Source: Sinimarinibacterium flocculans (GTDB taxonomy: Bacteria > Pseudomonadota > Gammaproteobacteria > Nevskiales > Nevskiaceae). Taken from it: a stretch of 64,000 bases of DNA. The position numbers and the translations under genes are program-made. Position 1 is the stretch's first letter; every line of letters starts with the position of its first letter. The notes beneath the pieces are model-generated. The model had not been told where the DNA came from and did not search any database. It worked only from the letters and a program-made list of their open reading frames with translations. The stretch spans positions 124,001 to 188,000 of the forward strand of contig NZ_QICN01000005.1 in the NCBI RefSeq assembly GCF_003201205.1. Direction: 5' to 3'. Shown in pieces: positions 8,101 to 18,425 of this stretch.

Positions 8101-9642
8101 TCAGCCCGCGGCAGTTTCGCTTTCGATCAGTGCCTGCAGGCGCGGCTGCCAGGCGTCGTCATGCACCAGCAGCGACAGTGGCGTGCGTCGTCGCGCGAGG
8201 TCGTCGACCTCGAACGCCATCTCGTTGCGGATGGCGTGTACGGCTTCGGCGAGGATGAACGGCGCCTGCTCGTCGATGCGCCCGGCGAGCGCGGAGCGTT
8301 CGGCGATCAGGTCGAGCATCGCGTCGATCCCCGTACCGTGACGCAGGGTGAGCCAGCGTGCGGCATCGAGGTCGACGCCGGCCGCCGCGAGACGCGCGAT
8401 CGCCTGTGCCTGCCAGTGTTCGAACGGCCCCTCGGGCGCACCGGGCAAGGGATGGCGATGGGTGACCGCCGGCGGCGGCTTGCGGTCGAGCGCCCGGAAC
8501 ACCGCATCGACGATCTCGATGCTGTCGCTGCGCGAGGTCGTGTACTTGCCGCCGACGTGCATCACCAGTCCGGGGCGCGGGCTGCGCACCTCGAATTCGC
8601 GCGAGACCGCGGCCAGCGACGCGCTGTCCTGGGCCTGGAGCATGCGCACACCGGAGAACGCACCGATGACGTCCGCTTCGGTCCAGCCGATTCCCGGCAG
8701 GCCGCGGCGCACGCCGTCGAGCAGGTAGCGGGTCTCCTCGATCGTCGGCACCGCCTCGGACGGGTGCTGCACGGTGGACTCGGTGGTGCCGACCAGGGTG
8801 CGGGCGTACCACGGAATCACGAAGAACACGCGACCGTCGGCGGCGGTCAGCAGGAAGGCCTCGTTGCAGCCGGGGATCGCCGGCAGGATCAGGTGCGTGC
8901 CCTTGACCAGCTTGATGGCCGGCGCATCCGCGCCGAGCAGATCGCGCGCCCACGGGCCCGCGGCGTTGACGACGACGCCGGCCCGCAGCGCGAAGCGTTC
9001 GCCGCTGCGCTCGTCGACCAGGTGCGCACCGCAGACCCTGCCCTGCTCCTCGATCAGGTTCTCGGCACGAACGCGGTTGGCGCAGACCGCACCGAACGAC
9101 TGCGCCGCGGCCGTCACCACCAGGGTCATGCGCGCATCGTCCTCCTGGCAGTCGCCGTAGCGGAATCCGCCGAGCAGCCGCTCCGGATCGACGAAGGGAT
9201 AGCGCGCCAGCAGATCGCGCGGACGGTGGAACTTGTGTCGCGGCACCGGCTGATCGCCGATCGCCAGCAGGTCATAGAGGTGCAGGCCGGCAGACACCAT
9301 CAGCGGACTTGCCCGCGGCCCCTTCCACATCGGCAGCACGAAATTCAGCGGGCGCACCAGATGCGGCGCGATGCGATACAGGGTGCGCCGTTCCTTGAGC
9401 GCATGGCGTACGAGGCCGAACTCGTAGTGCTCCAGATAGCGCAGCCCGCCGTGGATCAGCTTGCTCGATGCCGAGGACGTCCCTGCGCCCCAGTCGCGCT
9501 TCTCGACCAGCGCCACCGACAGGCCGCGGCTGGCCGCATCGTAGGCGGTCCAGGCGCCGTAGATGCCGCCGCCGATGACGAGGACGTCGAAGCGCCCGGC
9601 GCGAAGGGCGGCGACGTTGCGCTTGAGCGGGAAGGCAGTCAC
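8101..9642 (-). CDS. glpD: FAD-dependent glycerol-3-phosphate dehydrogenase
   Basis: A 513-residue enzyme that oxidises sn-glycerol-3-phosphate to dihydroxyacetone phosphate at the inner membrane and feeds electrons to quinone. The N-terminal FAD-binding motif VIGGGIYGAWTAYDAASRG, the WGAGTSSASSKLIHGGLRYL signature and a C-terminal DAO_C-like domain are all present, and length is usual for GlpD. It begins with GTG at 9642, since no ATG precedes the dinucleotide-binding motif. A run of TTTCC heptad repeats lies immediately upstream. No glpF, glpK or glpR is seen nearby. It may take glycerol phosphate released by lipid breakdown, consistent with the neighbouring lipase operon (inference). Confidence 0.93.
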   Translation of the reverse strand: MTAFPLKRNVAALRAGRFDVLVIGGGIYGAWTAYDAASRGLSVALVEKRDWGAGTSSASSKLIHGGLRYLEHYEFGLVRHALKERRTLYRIAPHLVRPLNFVLPMWKGPRASPLMVSAGLHLYDLLAIGDQPVPRHKFHRPRDLLARYPFVDPERLLGGFRYGDCQEDDARMTLVVTAAAQSFGAVCANRVRAENLIEEQGRVCGAHLVDERSGERFALRAGVVVNAAGPWARDLLGADAPAIKLVKGTHLILPAIPGCNEAFLLTAADGRVFFVIPWYARTLVGTTESTVQHPSEAVPTIEETRYLLDGVRRGLPGIGWTEADVIGAFSGVRMLQAQDSASLAAVSREFEVRSPRPGLVMHVGGKYTTSRSDSIEIVDAVFRALDRKPPPAVTHRHPLPGAPEGPFEHWQAQAIARLAAAGVDLDAARWLTLRHGTGIDAMLDLIAERSALAGRIDEQAPFILAEAVHAIRNEMAFEVDDLARRRTPLSLLVHDDAWQPRLQALIESETAAG

Positions 9643-9650
9643 GCCGCGCA

Positions 9651-9728
9651 GTTTCCGGTTTCCGGTTTCCGGTTTCCAGTCACAGCGGCGTCTTCATCTC
9701 TGGAAACTGGAAACGATCGACTGGAAAC
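9651..9728. repeat. TTTCC heptad repeats forming an imperfect hairpin
   Basis: Four consecutive TTTCC-centred heptads at 9651-9680 are followed by inverted copies at 9700-9714 and 9721-9728. Bases 9665-9679 and 9700-9714 can pair as 15-bp arms with one mismatch and a 20-base loop. The structure fills the gap between the SDR stop and the glpD start, so it would lie in the glpD 5' leader. Confidence 0.7.
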
Positions 9729-10414
9729 TACTTGCAGACCACCTCCGTCTCGAAATGTCCCTTGGGCTGGTGGTGGAGCTGCACGAACGCGCGGGCGATG
9801 CGCTGCGGATCGTACTGCGTACCGGTCTGCACGAAGCCGTGCACGGTCACCGTCGCCACGTGCACGCCGTGCGCGCCGAGCTCCTGGGCGAGCGTGAAGG
9901 TCAGCGAGCGTAGCGCCGCCTTGTCCATCGACAGCGACGAGTAGTCGGCTGCCGGCGCGGTCGCGAAGCCGCCGCCGGTGAACAGGATGCTGCCGCGGCC
10001 GCGCGCGATCATCGCCGGAGCGACGGCGCGCGCGGCGATCAGCGCACCGACGACGTTGGTGCGGAAATTCGCGATCAGCTCGTCGAGCGGCACGTTCATC
10101 GGTCGTCCCGGCGCGTGCTGGGCGACGTTGTAGACGAGCACCTCGGGATCGCCGAGATCGGCGCGCGCGGCGGCCACACCCTGCAACAGCGATTCCTGCG
10201 CCGCGGCGTCGGCGGCGTAGCTGAAGATGCGGCGTCCGCTCTTCTTGCTCAGCTCGCCGCAGAGCCCGGCCAGCCGCTGCGGCTGGCGCGCGAGCAGTGC
10301 CAGGTCGTAGCCCTCCTGGGCGAAGGCTTCGGCCACCGACTGGCCGATCCCGGGACCGGCGCCGACGATCAGGCAGGACCCGAGTGCGGACGGCGGCGTC
10401 TGTGTGCGGCTCAT
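9728..10414 (-). CDS. short-chain dehydrogenase/reductase
   Basis: A 228-residue classical-size SDR. The cofactor motif is the variant GAGPGIG near residue 18-24 (LIVGAGPGIGQSVAEAF), followed by a YNVAQH segment in place of the usual NNAG, and the catalytic region is SMDKAALRSL, with DYSSLSMDK providing Y-x5-K-like spacing rather than the standard YxxxK. The departures from consensus make it an atypical SDR; the substrate is unknown. It precedes glpD on the same strand, with a 85-base repeat-rich gap. The ATG at 10414 is the only reasonable start ahead of the nucleotide-binding motif. Confidence 0.8.
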   Translation of the reverse strand: MSRTQTPPSALGSCLIVGAGPGIGQSVAEAFAQEGYDLALLARQPQRLAGLCGELSKKSGRRIFSYAADAAAQESLLQGVAAARADLGDPEVLVYNVAQHAPGRPMNVPLDELIANFRTNVVGALIAARAVAPAMIARGRGSILFTGGGFATAPAADYSSLSMDKAALRSLTFTLAQELGAHGVHVATVTVHGFVQTGTQYDPQRIARAFVQLHHQPKGHFETEVVCK

Positions 10415-10619
10415 GCGTGTCTGCTATTCCGTGTTGGACGAATGGGCGGGAAGCGTGCCGATGATAGGCAACTGTCGGCAGGCGATGCGCATGTTCGCAC
10501 AGCCGGCGCCGCGCTCTGCGATCTTTCCGACACTGCCCCGGGAAATCCCTCTGTGGCAGCGTCCCGGAAAAGCCGGCACACTGCGCCCGCCTTGAGGCCG
10601 GGGAGGCGCCTCGCGTCAC

Positions 10620-11849
10620 ATGAACGACACGTCGAATCTGTTGGGGCAGTTGAAGATCGACAAGACGGCGCGCCAGTCCGCACGCCCGGGCGGCGCTCGC
10701 TGGCTGCTCGCGGGCCTCGGCCTGCTGCTGATCGCGGCAATCGTCTGGTTGCTGTTCCTGCGCGATGGCGCACCGACCATCCGGACCACCACCGTGCGCA
10801 GCGCCCCGACCGGTGCGGCGGCGGCCGCGTCGGTACTCGACGCGTCCGGCTACGTGGTTGCGCGCCGACAGGCCACGGTATCGTCCAAGCTCACCGGCAA
10901 GGTCGTCGAAGTGCTGGTCGAGGAAGGCATGCGCGTCGAGGACGGACAGGTCCTCGCCCGCATCGACGACATCAACGCGCGCGCCCAGCTCGCACTGGCC
11001 GAGTCGCAGCTCGCCGCGGCACGAGCGCAGCTCGCCGAAGTGCGCGTGCAGCTCGCCGAAGCGAGGCGCCAGCTGCAGCGCAGTCGGAGTCTCGCCGAGC
11101 GGAAACTGGTCAGCGAGGCCGCGCTCGATACCGCCCAGGCCGAGGTCGACGCGCTCGAAGCGCGGCTGGCAAGCACCGAGTCGCAGGTGGTCGTCGCCGA
11201 GCGCGGCGTACTGGTCCAGCAACGCAACCTCGAGGACACCGTCGTGCGCGCGCCGTTCGCGGGCGTCATCACCGTGAAGAACGCGCAGCCGGGCGAAATG
11301 ATCTCGCCGCTGTCGGCCGGCGGCGACGGCACGCGTACCGGCATCGGCACGCTGGTCGACATGGAGTCGCTGGAGATCGAGGTCGACGTCAACGAGAACT
11401 TCATCAACCGCGTGCAGCCGGGCCAGCCGGTCGCGGCACGGCTCAATGCGTATCCCGACTGGGAGATTCCGGCCGAGGTCGTTGCCGTGATCCCGACGGC
11501 CGATCGCTCGAAGGCGACCGTCACTGTGCGCGTCGGCTTCCTGCAGAAGGACCCGCGCATCCTGCCCGAGATGGGCGTGCGCGTGGCGTTCCGCGAGTCC
11601 GAGCCGGCGCAGGCCGCCGAGCAGCGCCCCGCCGGCGTACTGGTCGATGCCGACGCGATCCAGGTCAATGGCGACACGGGCGTGGTCTTCGTCGTGCGCG
11701 ACGACACGCTCGAACGCCGCGCCGTGCGCGTGGCCGGCAAGACGGCCAGCGGCGTGCGCGTGGCCAGCGGCCTCGCTGCCGGCGACGTACTCGCCGTCGG
11801 CGATCAGGCCGGCTTCAGCGACGGCATGGCGGTGTCCATCGAGCCGTGA
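10620..11849 (+). CDS. efflux periplasmic adaptor subunit (HlyD/MacA type)
   Basis: A 409-residue membrane-fusion protein. One N-terminal transmembrane helix (WLLAGLGLLLIAAIVWLLFL) is followed by a biotinyl-lipoyl-like half motif (GKVVEVLVEEGMRVEDGQVLARID), a long alanine/glutamate/arginine-rich coiled-coil hairpin about residues 120-200, the second lipoyl half (VVRAPFAGVITVKNAQPGEMI) and beta-barrel domains. It would link an inner-membrane ABC transporter to an outer-membrane channel. It is the first gene of a five-gene plus-strand run with an ATPase and two permeases. A GGGGAGG ribosome site precedes the ATG. No TolC gene is present in the window. Confidence 0.9.
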   Translation: MNDTSNLLGQLKIDKTARQSARPGGARWLLAGLGLLLIAAIVWLLFLRDGAPTIRTTTVRSAPTGAAAAASVLDASGYVVARRQATVSSKLTGKVVEVLVEEGMRVEDGQVLARIDDINARAQLALAESQLAAARAQLAEVRVQLAEARRQLQRSRSLAERKLVSEAALDTAQAEVDALEARLASTESQVVVAERGVLVQQRNLEDTVVRAPFAGVITVKNAQPGEMISPLSAGGDGTRTGIGTLVDMESLEIEVDVNENFINRVQPGQPVAARLNAYPDWEIPAEVVAVIPTADRSKATVTVRVGFLQKDPRILPEMGVRVAFRESEPAQAAEQRPAGVLVDADAIQVNGDTGVVFVVRDDTLERRAVRVAGKTASGVRVASGLAAGDVLAVGDQAGFSDGMAVSIEP

Positions 11850-11940
11850 GGCCACCAGCGAGCGCCTGCCATGCCCGTCCCCACCCTGTGCGAAAACCGC
11901 CTTCACAACCGCCCGCCACAGCGGGCAAGCGAGTGTCCAG

Positions 11941-12728
<788 letters not shown>

Positions 12729-12729
<1 letters not shown>

Positions 12730-13889
12730 TGAAGTACCTCCCTCTGATCTGGGCCGCCCTCTGGCGGCGCAAGCCGCGGACGATCTTCACGATGCTGTCG
12801 ATCGTCGTCGCCTTCCTGCTGTACGCCCTGCTGTCGGCCGTCAACGCCGCGTTCAACGCCGGCGTCGAGATCGCCGGCGCCGACCGCCTGATCACGACCG
12901 GACGCTACTCGCTGACGCAGGTGCTGCCCTTCGGTCACCTGCAGCAGGTCCGCAGCGTGCCCGGCGTCGCCAGCGTTGCCGGGCAGTCGTGGTTCGGCGG
13001 CTACTATCAGAAGGAGAGCAACTTCTTCCCGCAGTTCCCGACGCAGATCGAGCCCTATCTCGAGATGTATCCGGAGATCGTGCTGCCGGAGGAGCAGAAG
13101 CAGGCGATGCTCAACACGCGGACGGGCGCGATCGTCGCCAAGACGCTGGCCGACCGCTACGGCTTCAAGGTCGGCGACCGCATCCCGATCATCGCCGGCA
13201 TCTGGCCGCTGGCGGACGGCTCGAACAACTGGGAGTTCGACTTGGTCGGCATCTTCGACACGAAGAACCCGAAAGAGCGCTCGATGTACGAGATGCTGCT
13301 GTTCCACCACGAGTACTTCGACGAGGCCCGCCAGTTCGGCAAGGGCACGATCGGCTGGATCGTGATCAAGACAGAAGATCCGGATCGCAACGAGGAGATC
13401 GTCGAGGCGGTGGACGACCTGTTCGCCAACTCGCCGAACGAGACCCGTACGGAGACCGAGCGCGCGTTCAACCAGTCCTTCGTCAAGCAGATGGGCGACA
13501 TCGGCCTGATCATGTCGTCGATCATCGGCGCGGTGTTCTTCACCCTGCTGTTCCTGACCGGCAACACGATGATGCAGTCGGTGCGCGAACGCATTCCCGA
13601 ACTCGCCGTGCTCAAGACACTCGGCTACTCGGACGTCGGCGTGCTCGGCCTCGTGCTGGCCGAGTCGCTGGCCCTGTGCGTGCTGGCGGCACTGGTCGGC
13701 ATCGGCCTCGCCGGGCTGCTCCTGCCGGGGATTGCCGCGAAGCTGCCCGGATTCTCCGGGCTGGCCCTCAAGCCGGAAGCCTTCGCCGGTGCACTCGGCA
13801 TCGCCGTCCTGCTGGCGCTGATCGTCGGCCTGCCGCCGGCCCTGCGGGCGATGCGCCTGAAGATCGTCGACGCGCTGGCGGCACACTGA
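12729..13889 (+). CDS. ABC transporter permease (FtsX/MacB type), first copy
   Basis: A 386-residue permease with one N-terminal transmembrane helix (TIFTMLSIVVAFLLYALLSAV), a periplasmic domain of about 220 residues, and three C-terminal helices including the FtsX hallmark stretch SVRERIPELAVLKTLGYSD. The start ATG overlaps the ATPase stop codon; a GTG one codon earlier is also possible. With the second permease it would form a heterodimeric channel driven by the upstream ATPase. The cargo is unknown; related systems export macrolides, peptides or lipoproteins. Confidence 0.9.
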
Positions 13890-13899
13890 GGAGACGGTG

Positions 13900-15090
13900 A
13901 TGGCCAATACCCTGAACCAGATCGGCGCGGTGACTGCGCTCAACGTGCGCTCGATCCCGTCGCGACTCGGCACTTCCCTGGTGATCGTGATCGGCATCGC
14001 CGGCGTCGTCGGCGTGCTCGTCGCCCTGCTGTCGATGGGCGCCGGCTTCGCGGCAACCCTCGGCGGCACCGGCACCGAGGAACGCACCATCGTCCTGCGT
14101 GGCGGCTCGGTGGACGAGCTGTCGAGCGTGATCACGCGCGAACAGTCGCAGATCATCGGCGACGCACCGGGTGTCGCCCGCGATGCCGACGGCAAGCCGG
14201 TGATGGTCGCCGAGTTCTACCTGCTGACCGACGTGGCCAAGCCGGACTCGACCTCGCCGAACAACGTCGTCGTCCGCGGCACGCAATCCGATGTCGCCCG
14301 CGTGCGACCCGAATTCGGCATCGTCGAAGGCCGCATGTTCGAGTCCGGCGTGCGCGAGGTGATCATCGGCACCGGCGTCGCGCGACAGTTCGAGACGCTG
14401 CAGCTCGGCGGCACGGTCGACGTGCGCGACGGCGCGTGGAACATCGTCGGCATCTTCGAAACCGGCGGCGACGTGCACGAATCCGAACTGTGGGTCGACG
14501 CCGGCGCACTCGAAACCGCCTCGCGCCGCAGCGCCTTCAACTCGGTGACGCTGCAGCTCGAAAGCGCCGACGCCTTCCAGACCTTCAAGGATGCGCTGAC
14601 CACCGACCCGCGCCTGGTCGTCAACCCGCAGCGCCAGACTGACTACTACGCCTCGCGCTCCGAGCAGCTGCACATGCTGATCCGCATCCTCGGTTATACG
14701 GTGGCCGTGATCATGGGCATCGGCGCAGTCTTCGGCGCGCTCAACGTCATGTACGCGGCCGTCGCCACCCGCACCGTGGAGATCGCGACCCTGCGCGCGC
14801 TGGGCTTCGGCGGCCTGCCGGTGGTGATCTCCGTGATGATCGAATCGCTGCTGCTGGCGCTGGCCGGCGGCCTCGTCGGCGCCCTGGGTGCCTATCTGTT
14901 CTTCAACGGCTTTACCGTCAACACGCTGAACTTCCAGACCTTCAGCCAGGTCGCCTTCGCGTTCCAGGTGACACCCGAACTGATCCGCCAGGGCATCGTC
15001 TGGGCGCTGGTCATGGGGCTGATCGGCGGCCTGTTTCCGGCGGTGCGCGCCGCGCGGCTGCCGGTGGTCGACGCCCTGCGGGCAGGCTGA
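13900..15090 (+). CDS. ABC transporter permease (FtsX/MacB type), second copy
   Basis: A 396-residue permease of the same type as its neighbour: an N-terminal helix (LGTSLVIVIGIAGVVGVLVALLS), a periplasmic MacB-like domain containing LGGTGTEERTIVLRGGS, and three C-terminal helices with TRTVEIATLRALGFGGLPV. The two permeases differ clearly in sequence and so probably pair as different subunits. A GAGGAG ribosome site lies just before the ATG at 13900; a GTG one codon upstream is an alternative. The gene follows the first permease by ten bases. Confidence 0.9.
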   Translation: MANTLNQIGAVTALNVRSIPSRLGTSLVIVIGIAGVVGVLVALLSMGAGFAATLGGTGTEERTIVLRGGSVDELSSVITREQSQIIGDAPGVARDADGKPVMVAEFYLLTDVAKPDSTSPNNVVVRGTQSDVARVRPEFGIVEGRMFESGVREVIIGTGVARQFETLQLGGTVDVRDGAWNIVGIFETGGDVHESELWVDAGALETASRRSAFNSVTLQLESADAFQTFKDALTTDPRLVVNPQRQTDYYASRSEQLHMLIRILGYTVAVIMGIGAVFGALNVMYAAVATRTVEIATLRALGFGGLPVVISVMIESLLLALAGGLVGALGAYLFFNGFTVNTLNFQTFSQVAFAFQVTPELIRQGIVWALVMGLIGGLFPAVRAARLPVVDALRAG

Positions 15091-15102
15091 GCGGTCGTCG
15101 CG

Positions 15103-16050
15103 ATGGCCAGCCCGCTGACTGCCGGAACCCTGCGCGCGCTGTTCGTCGAACGTGCGACGGCGAAGTTCGCGCGCAATGTGCCGGACTTCGTTGCGCTGCA
15201 GAAGCTGGTCGCCGACAACGGCGGCCGCTTTCGCAACGACCATGGCGCGATCCGCACCGCCGACCCGGCGGTGACCGCGCTGTTCCTGCGCGCCGCCCAG
15301 GTGCTCGGCCTGCGCCGCGAACTGGACTACCGCTTCCCGGCCAAGAAGCTGGTGTCCTGCGACCTGCAGGTCATCGGCGAGGACGCGACGCAGTTCAAGA
15401 TCTTCGTCTCGCAGGTGGACCTGCCCGCATTTCCCGAGGAAGTCGCCGCACTGATACGCGACGACTGTGCGGAACAGTCACGCGCGGCGGATCACGGCCC
15501 CTTCGTGCGCCTGATCGAGCGCTTCGAGCAGGCCGGCAGCCTGGACTCAGGTGACGCCGAAGCCTTCGTCGAACACTTCGTCGAACGGCTGATGGCGCGC
15601 AGCGGCGCGCCGCTGCGGCGCAGCACCCTCGCCGCCGTGGCACAGGTGTCCGGCGAGGCTGCGAGCGCGCTGGCGCTCGGCCCCGACTTCAATCACGTCA
15701 CCATCGACGTCCGTGCCGCCGGCTTCGAGGACATCGAGGCGATGGCGTCGGCGATGCGCGCCGCCGGCTTCCGCATGCTACCGCAGATCCAGGGCGCCGC
15801 CGGAACCAGGCTGCGCCAGACTGCGACTATGGCCGCAACGATGCAGACCCCGGTGCTGGAAGCCGACGGCTCGACCGGCAGCGCGCCCACCGAAAAGCAG
15901 TTCGTCGAGATCATCGAGCGCAACCAGGCGGTAGATGTCGACGGCCATCCGCTGTGGACACAGGACGGCCGGCCGCTGATCTTCCGCAACTTTCTCGCCG
16001 CCAACGCCGAGAAGATCTTCGACGCGGCGTCCACGCGCGTCCGCGACTGA
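15103..16050 (+). CDS. DUF1338 family protein (2-oxoadipate dioxygenase/decarboxylase-like)
   Basis: A 315-residue protein resembling the DUF1338 family, whose studied member HglS converts 2-oxoadipate to 2-hydroxyglutarate with non-haem iron. The sequence HGAIRT at residues 47-52 matches the HGAIR metal/substrate motif (iron-binding His and substrate-binding Arg), and FNHVTI with His198 matches the second metal-ligand motif. A glutamate in QFVEIIER near the C-terminus may be the third ligand. The protein is shorter than many family members. It starts 12 bases after the second permease and may be in the same operon, although no functional link is evident. It converges on the Gcr gene with three bases between stops. 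Confidence 0.72.
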   Translation: MASPLTAGTLRALFVERATAKFARNVPDFVALQKLVADNGGRFRNDHGAIRTADPAVTALFLRAAQVLGLRRELDYRFPAKKLVSCDLQVIGEDATQFKIFVSQVDLPAFPEEVAALIRDDCAEQSRAADHGPFVRLIERFEQAGSLDSGDAEAFVEHFVERLMARSGAPLRRSTLAAVAQVSGEAASALALGPDFNHVTIDVRAAGFEDIEAMASAMRAAGFRMLPQIQGAAGTRLRQTATMAATMQTPVLEADGSTGSAPTEKQFVEIIERNQAVDVDGHPLWTQDGRPLIFRNFLAANAEKIFDAASTRVRD

Positions 16051-16053
16051 CCG

Positions 16054-18150
16054 TCATCCCGCGGCCGGCGTCTTTCCCCCGGCAGCCTCGTCCGCCGATT
16101 CGCTCTTCTCCTCTTCCTCGGGCGCCGGGTCACGCGGCGGCCACATCAGGTCCTGCGGACGCCGCAGCGCCCGCCGGGCGACTTCCAGCATCAGCTCGCG
16201 GCGGTCGCTGACCGGTACGCGCTGCGCGCGCAGCGCCACGAACAGGGCGAGGCTGAAGCTGACCAGCAGGTTGATCACGCCGATGCCGGCCACTCCGATC
16301 GCCACCATCGCGACCATCGACCGTGCGAGCTGCCAGTCCAGCGCCACCATCGCGTAACCGAAGTACGAGGTCGAGAAGGTGATGTGGCGGATATCCAGCG
16401 GCAGGCCGAGGATGAAGCCGATCGTCCCGGCGCTGCCGAGCATGCAGCCGAAGAAGAAATTGCCGGCCAGCGCGCCGAGATTGTTCTCGACGTAGACCGC
16501 GAAACGCTCGGCGCGCGCTTGGCCGAGCAGGCGCCGCAGCCAGCGCAGCTGCAGCATGCGCTGCGGGATGCGGTTGTAGACCGCCTTGTTGTCGAAATAG
16601 CCCGAGATCAGGCCGGCGAGGAACAGGCACACGCCCGCCACGCCGGCATGCAGCCACGCCAGGCTTTGCAGCGGGTGCTGCTCGACCAGCAGGTAACGCG
16701 CCGTCTCCGGCTCGAGATAGTGCCGCCCCGTGTTGAGCAGGATCGCGTAGGCGATCGCCACCGGCAGCAGGAAGGCCGGCAGCACGTTGCCGATGATGGC
16801 GATGAACTGGCTGCGCAAGGTGCGCACGACCAGATCGGCGCCGATGGCGATACGTTCCTTGCGGTTCTGTGCGGCCGACAGCGTCGAGGCGAGATATGAC
16901 GCGGTCATCGCCGGCTGCTTGGTGGCGATGGTGAAGTGCAGCAGGTAGATCAGGACGAAGCCCAGGCCGTAGTTGAGGCTGTACAGCACGGCACCGGCCA
17001 ATGGCGAGTGCGACTCGGCCGAGAGCGCCACCTTGATCATCGCCATCGCCGGCACGATGCAGCCCGCCCCTGCGGCCGAGCGCAGCATGCCCCAGTACTC
17101 GGCGCGCGTCGTCGTCACGTAGTGCTCGCCGGTCTTGCTGGCGTTGTCGGTGATGCGGGTCGCCAGCAGCTCGACATTCTGCTGCCACAGCTCGCTGACG
17201 CTGTGCCGCGTGTTCTCGGCGCGCACGACCTGCTTGAAGAAGCGCACGCGCAGCTCGTTGAGTTCGTGCACCGGGCGTCGTTCCAGCAGTTGCAGCAGCA
17301 GCTTCAGCCGGCCGATGTTCTGGTTGAGGCGCGCCAGCAGCACGGTGAGGCTGACGCTGGCTCCGGTCTGCGCCGCCTGCTTGCGCACCTTGCCGATGAT
17401 CTGCTCGCATTGACCGAGCAGCACCAGCAGGTGCTTGTCGTCGAGGGCCGGATCGCGTTTGTCGGCGATGGCCGTCTGGTGCTCGTCGATGAACTGGCGC
17501 ATCTCGACGTTCTGGGTCAGGAACGGCGACTCGTAACGCTCGATGGCGGGATGGTTGCGCACCAGCTCGGGCTCGAGGCCGAGCGCGGCGATGCGGTAGG
17601 AGACCACCTGCAGCGCCTCGAGAATCTGGAACGGCAGGCGGCGGCCATGCTCGCGCCCGGCAGCGCCGAGATCCAGCGCGTCGAGAAAGCCGACCCAGTC
17701 GGCGTCGGCGATCGCCTCGACCCAGACGTAGTCATCGCGACGCGCGAACAGCAGGTTCACGGCGTCGCGCAGCTGCGCGGGGTCGAGTTCGTCGGGCAGC
17801 AGGCCATGGACGAAGCGCCGCCACAGGCCTCCGACGAAACCCTGCCCGCTGAGGATGCCGGAGTCGCTGAGCAGGCGCAGCGGCTGGGTGTCGGTGACCA
17901 GCCACAGCAGGGCATTGCGGATCGCGGCGCGGGCCGCGGCGTCGCTGCGCACGCATTCGACCAGCACCTGCAGGCGCTCGCGGGCGACAGCCGTGTCACG
18001 CAGACGCCGCGGACGCAGCCAGCGCACCAGTGCCGCCAGCGCCGGCAGCCGCTGCGCGGCGTCGGCGGACTGCAGCCGCTCGATCGCGGCATCGAGCTGC
18101 TTGCGCGTGCGCGCCGCCTGCCGCTCGGCACCGAACCATCGCTTCAGCAC
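16054..18150 (-). CDS. Gcr-type membrane protein ('site-specific recombinase' family)
   Basis: A protein of about 698 residues of the SpecificRecomb/Gcr family, named after a Neisseria gene. The first 370 residues are soluble and helical; the rest has about six transmembrane segments (for example CIVPAMAMIKVAL, YGLGFVLIYLLHFTIAT, AGVAGVCLFLAGLISGYF). No serine or tyrosine recombinase motif is present, so the family name is likely misleading. The frame is open further upstream, but that stretch looks like noise; I chose GTG at 18150, which has a GGAG eight bases ahead, and the start is uncertain. The C-terminus is acidic (EEEEKSESADEAAG). Confidence 0.7.
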   Translation of the reverse strand: MLKRWFGAERQAARTRKQLDAAIERLQSADAAQRLPALAALVRWLRPRRLRDTAVARERLQVLVECVRSDAAARAAIRNALLWLVTDTQPLRLLSDSGILSGQGFVGGLWRRFVHGLLPDELDPAQLRDAVNLLFARRDDYVWVEAIADADWVGFLDALDLGAAGREHGRRLPFQILEALQVVSYRIAALGLEPELVRNHPAIERYESPFLTQNVEMRQFIDEHQTAIADKRDPALDDKHLLVLLGQCEQIIGKVRKQAAQTGASVSLTVLLARLNQNIGRLKLLLQLLERRPVHELNELRVRFFKQVVRAENTRHSVSELWQQNVELLATRITDNASKTGEHYVTTTRAEYWGMLRSAAGAGCIVPAMAMIKVALSAESHSPLAGAVLYSLNYGLGFVLIYLLHFTIATKQPAMTASYLASTLSAAQNRKERIAIGADLVVRTLRSQFIAIIGNVLPAFLLPVAIAYAILLNTGRHYLEPETARYLLVEQHPLQSLAWLHAGVAGVCLFLAGLISGYFDNKAVYNRIPQRMLQLRWLRRLLGQARAERFAVYVENNLGALAGNFFFGCMLGSAGTIGFILGLPLDIRHITFSTSYFGYAMVALDWQLARSMVAMVAIGVAGIGVINLLVSFSLALFVALRAQRVPVSDRRELMLEVARRALRRPQDLMWPPRDPAPEEEEKSESADEAAGGKTPAAG

Positions 18151-18387
18151 CGGCGGCTCCGGCAGGCACGAAGCAAGCGCAGCGCGCACGCGCCGGGCGA
18201 CGCAAGGGAACGGACCGGGTGGATCGAGGGCATCAGCGGCAGCAGCGCGAGGGGGCCTCCATTGTCGGGATCGCGGTTGCCCGCGCAAGCGGCATCGACC
18301 GCATCCGCTCCCCCCGCCGCCGGCGTCGTCCCGCATCGGCGCGCCCAAGTCCTTGGATTGACGGGATACCGCGCTCCGGGGCGCCAT

Positions 18388-18396
18388 TTATCCACA
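18388..18396 (+). promoter_or_regulatory. consensus DnaA box upstream of nrdA
   Basis: TTATCCACA is a perfect match to the DnaA-box consensus and lies about 165 bases before the nrdA start. DnaA controls nrdA in Escherichia coli, so a role in linking nucleotide supply to replication is plausible. A single 9-mer can also occur by chance. Confidence 0.55.
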
Positions 18397-18425
18397 GGAT
18401 GCGCACCGCAATCGCACCGTTTTGG

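Noticed and set aside
5499-8258. Long plus-strand frame of 919 codons opposite the lipase gene
   Set aside because: It is Arg/Gly/Ala-rich with no domain, as antisense frames in GC-rich DNA usually are. The minus strand has a clear lipase with a lipobox and GHSLGG. The same applies to 1913-3697 and 7537-9897.
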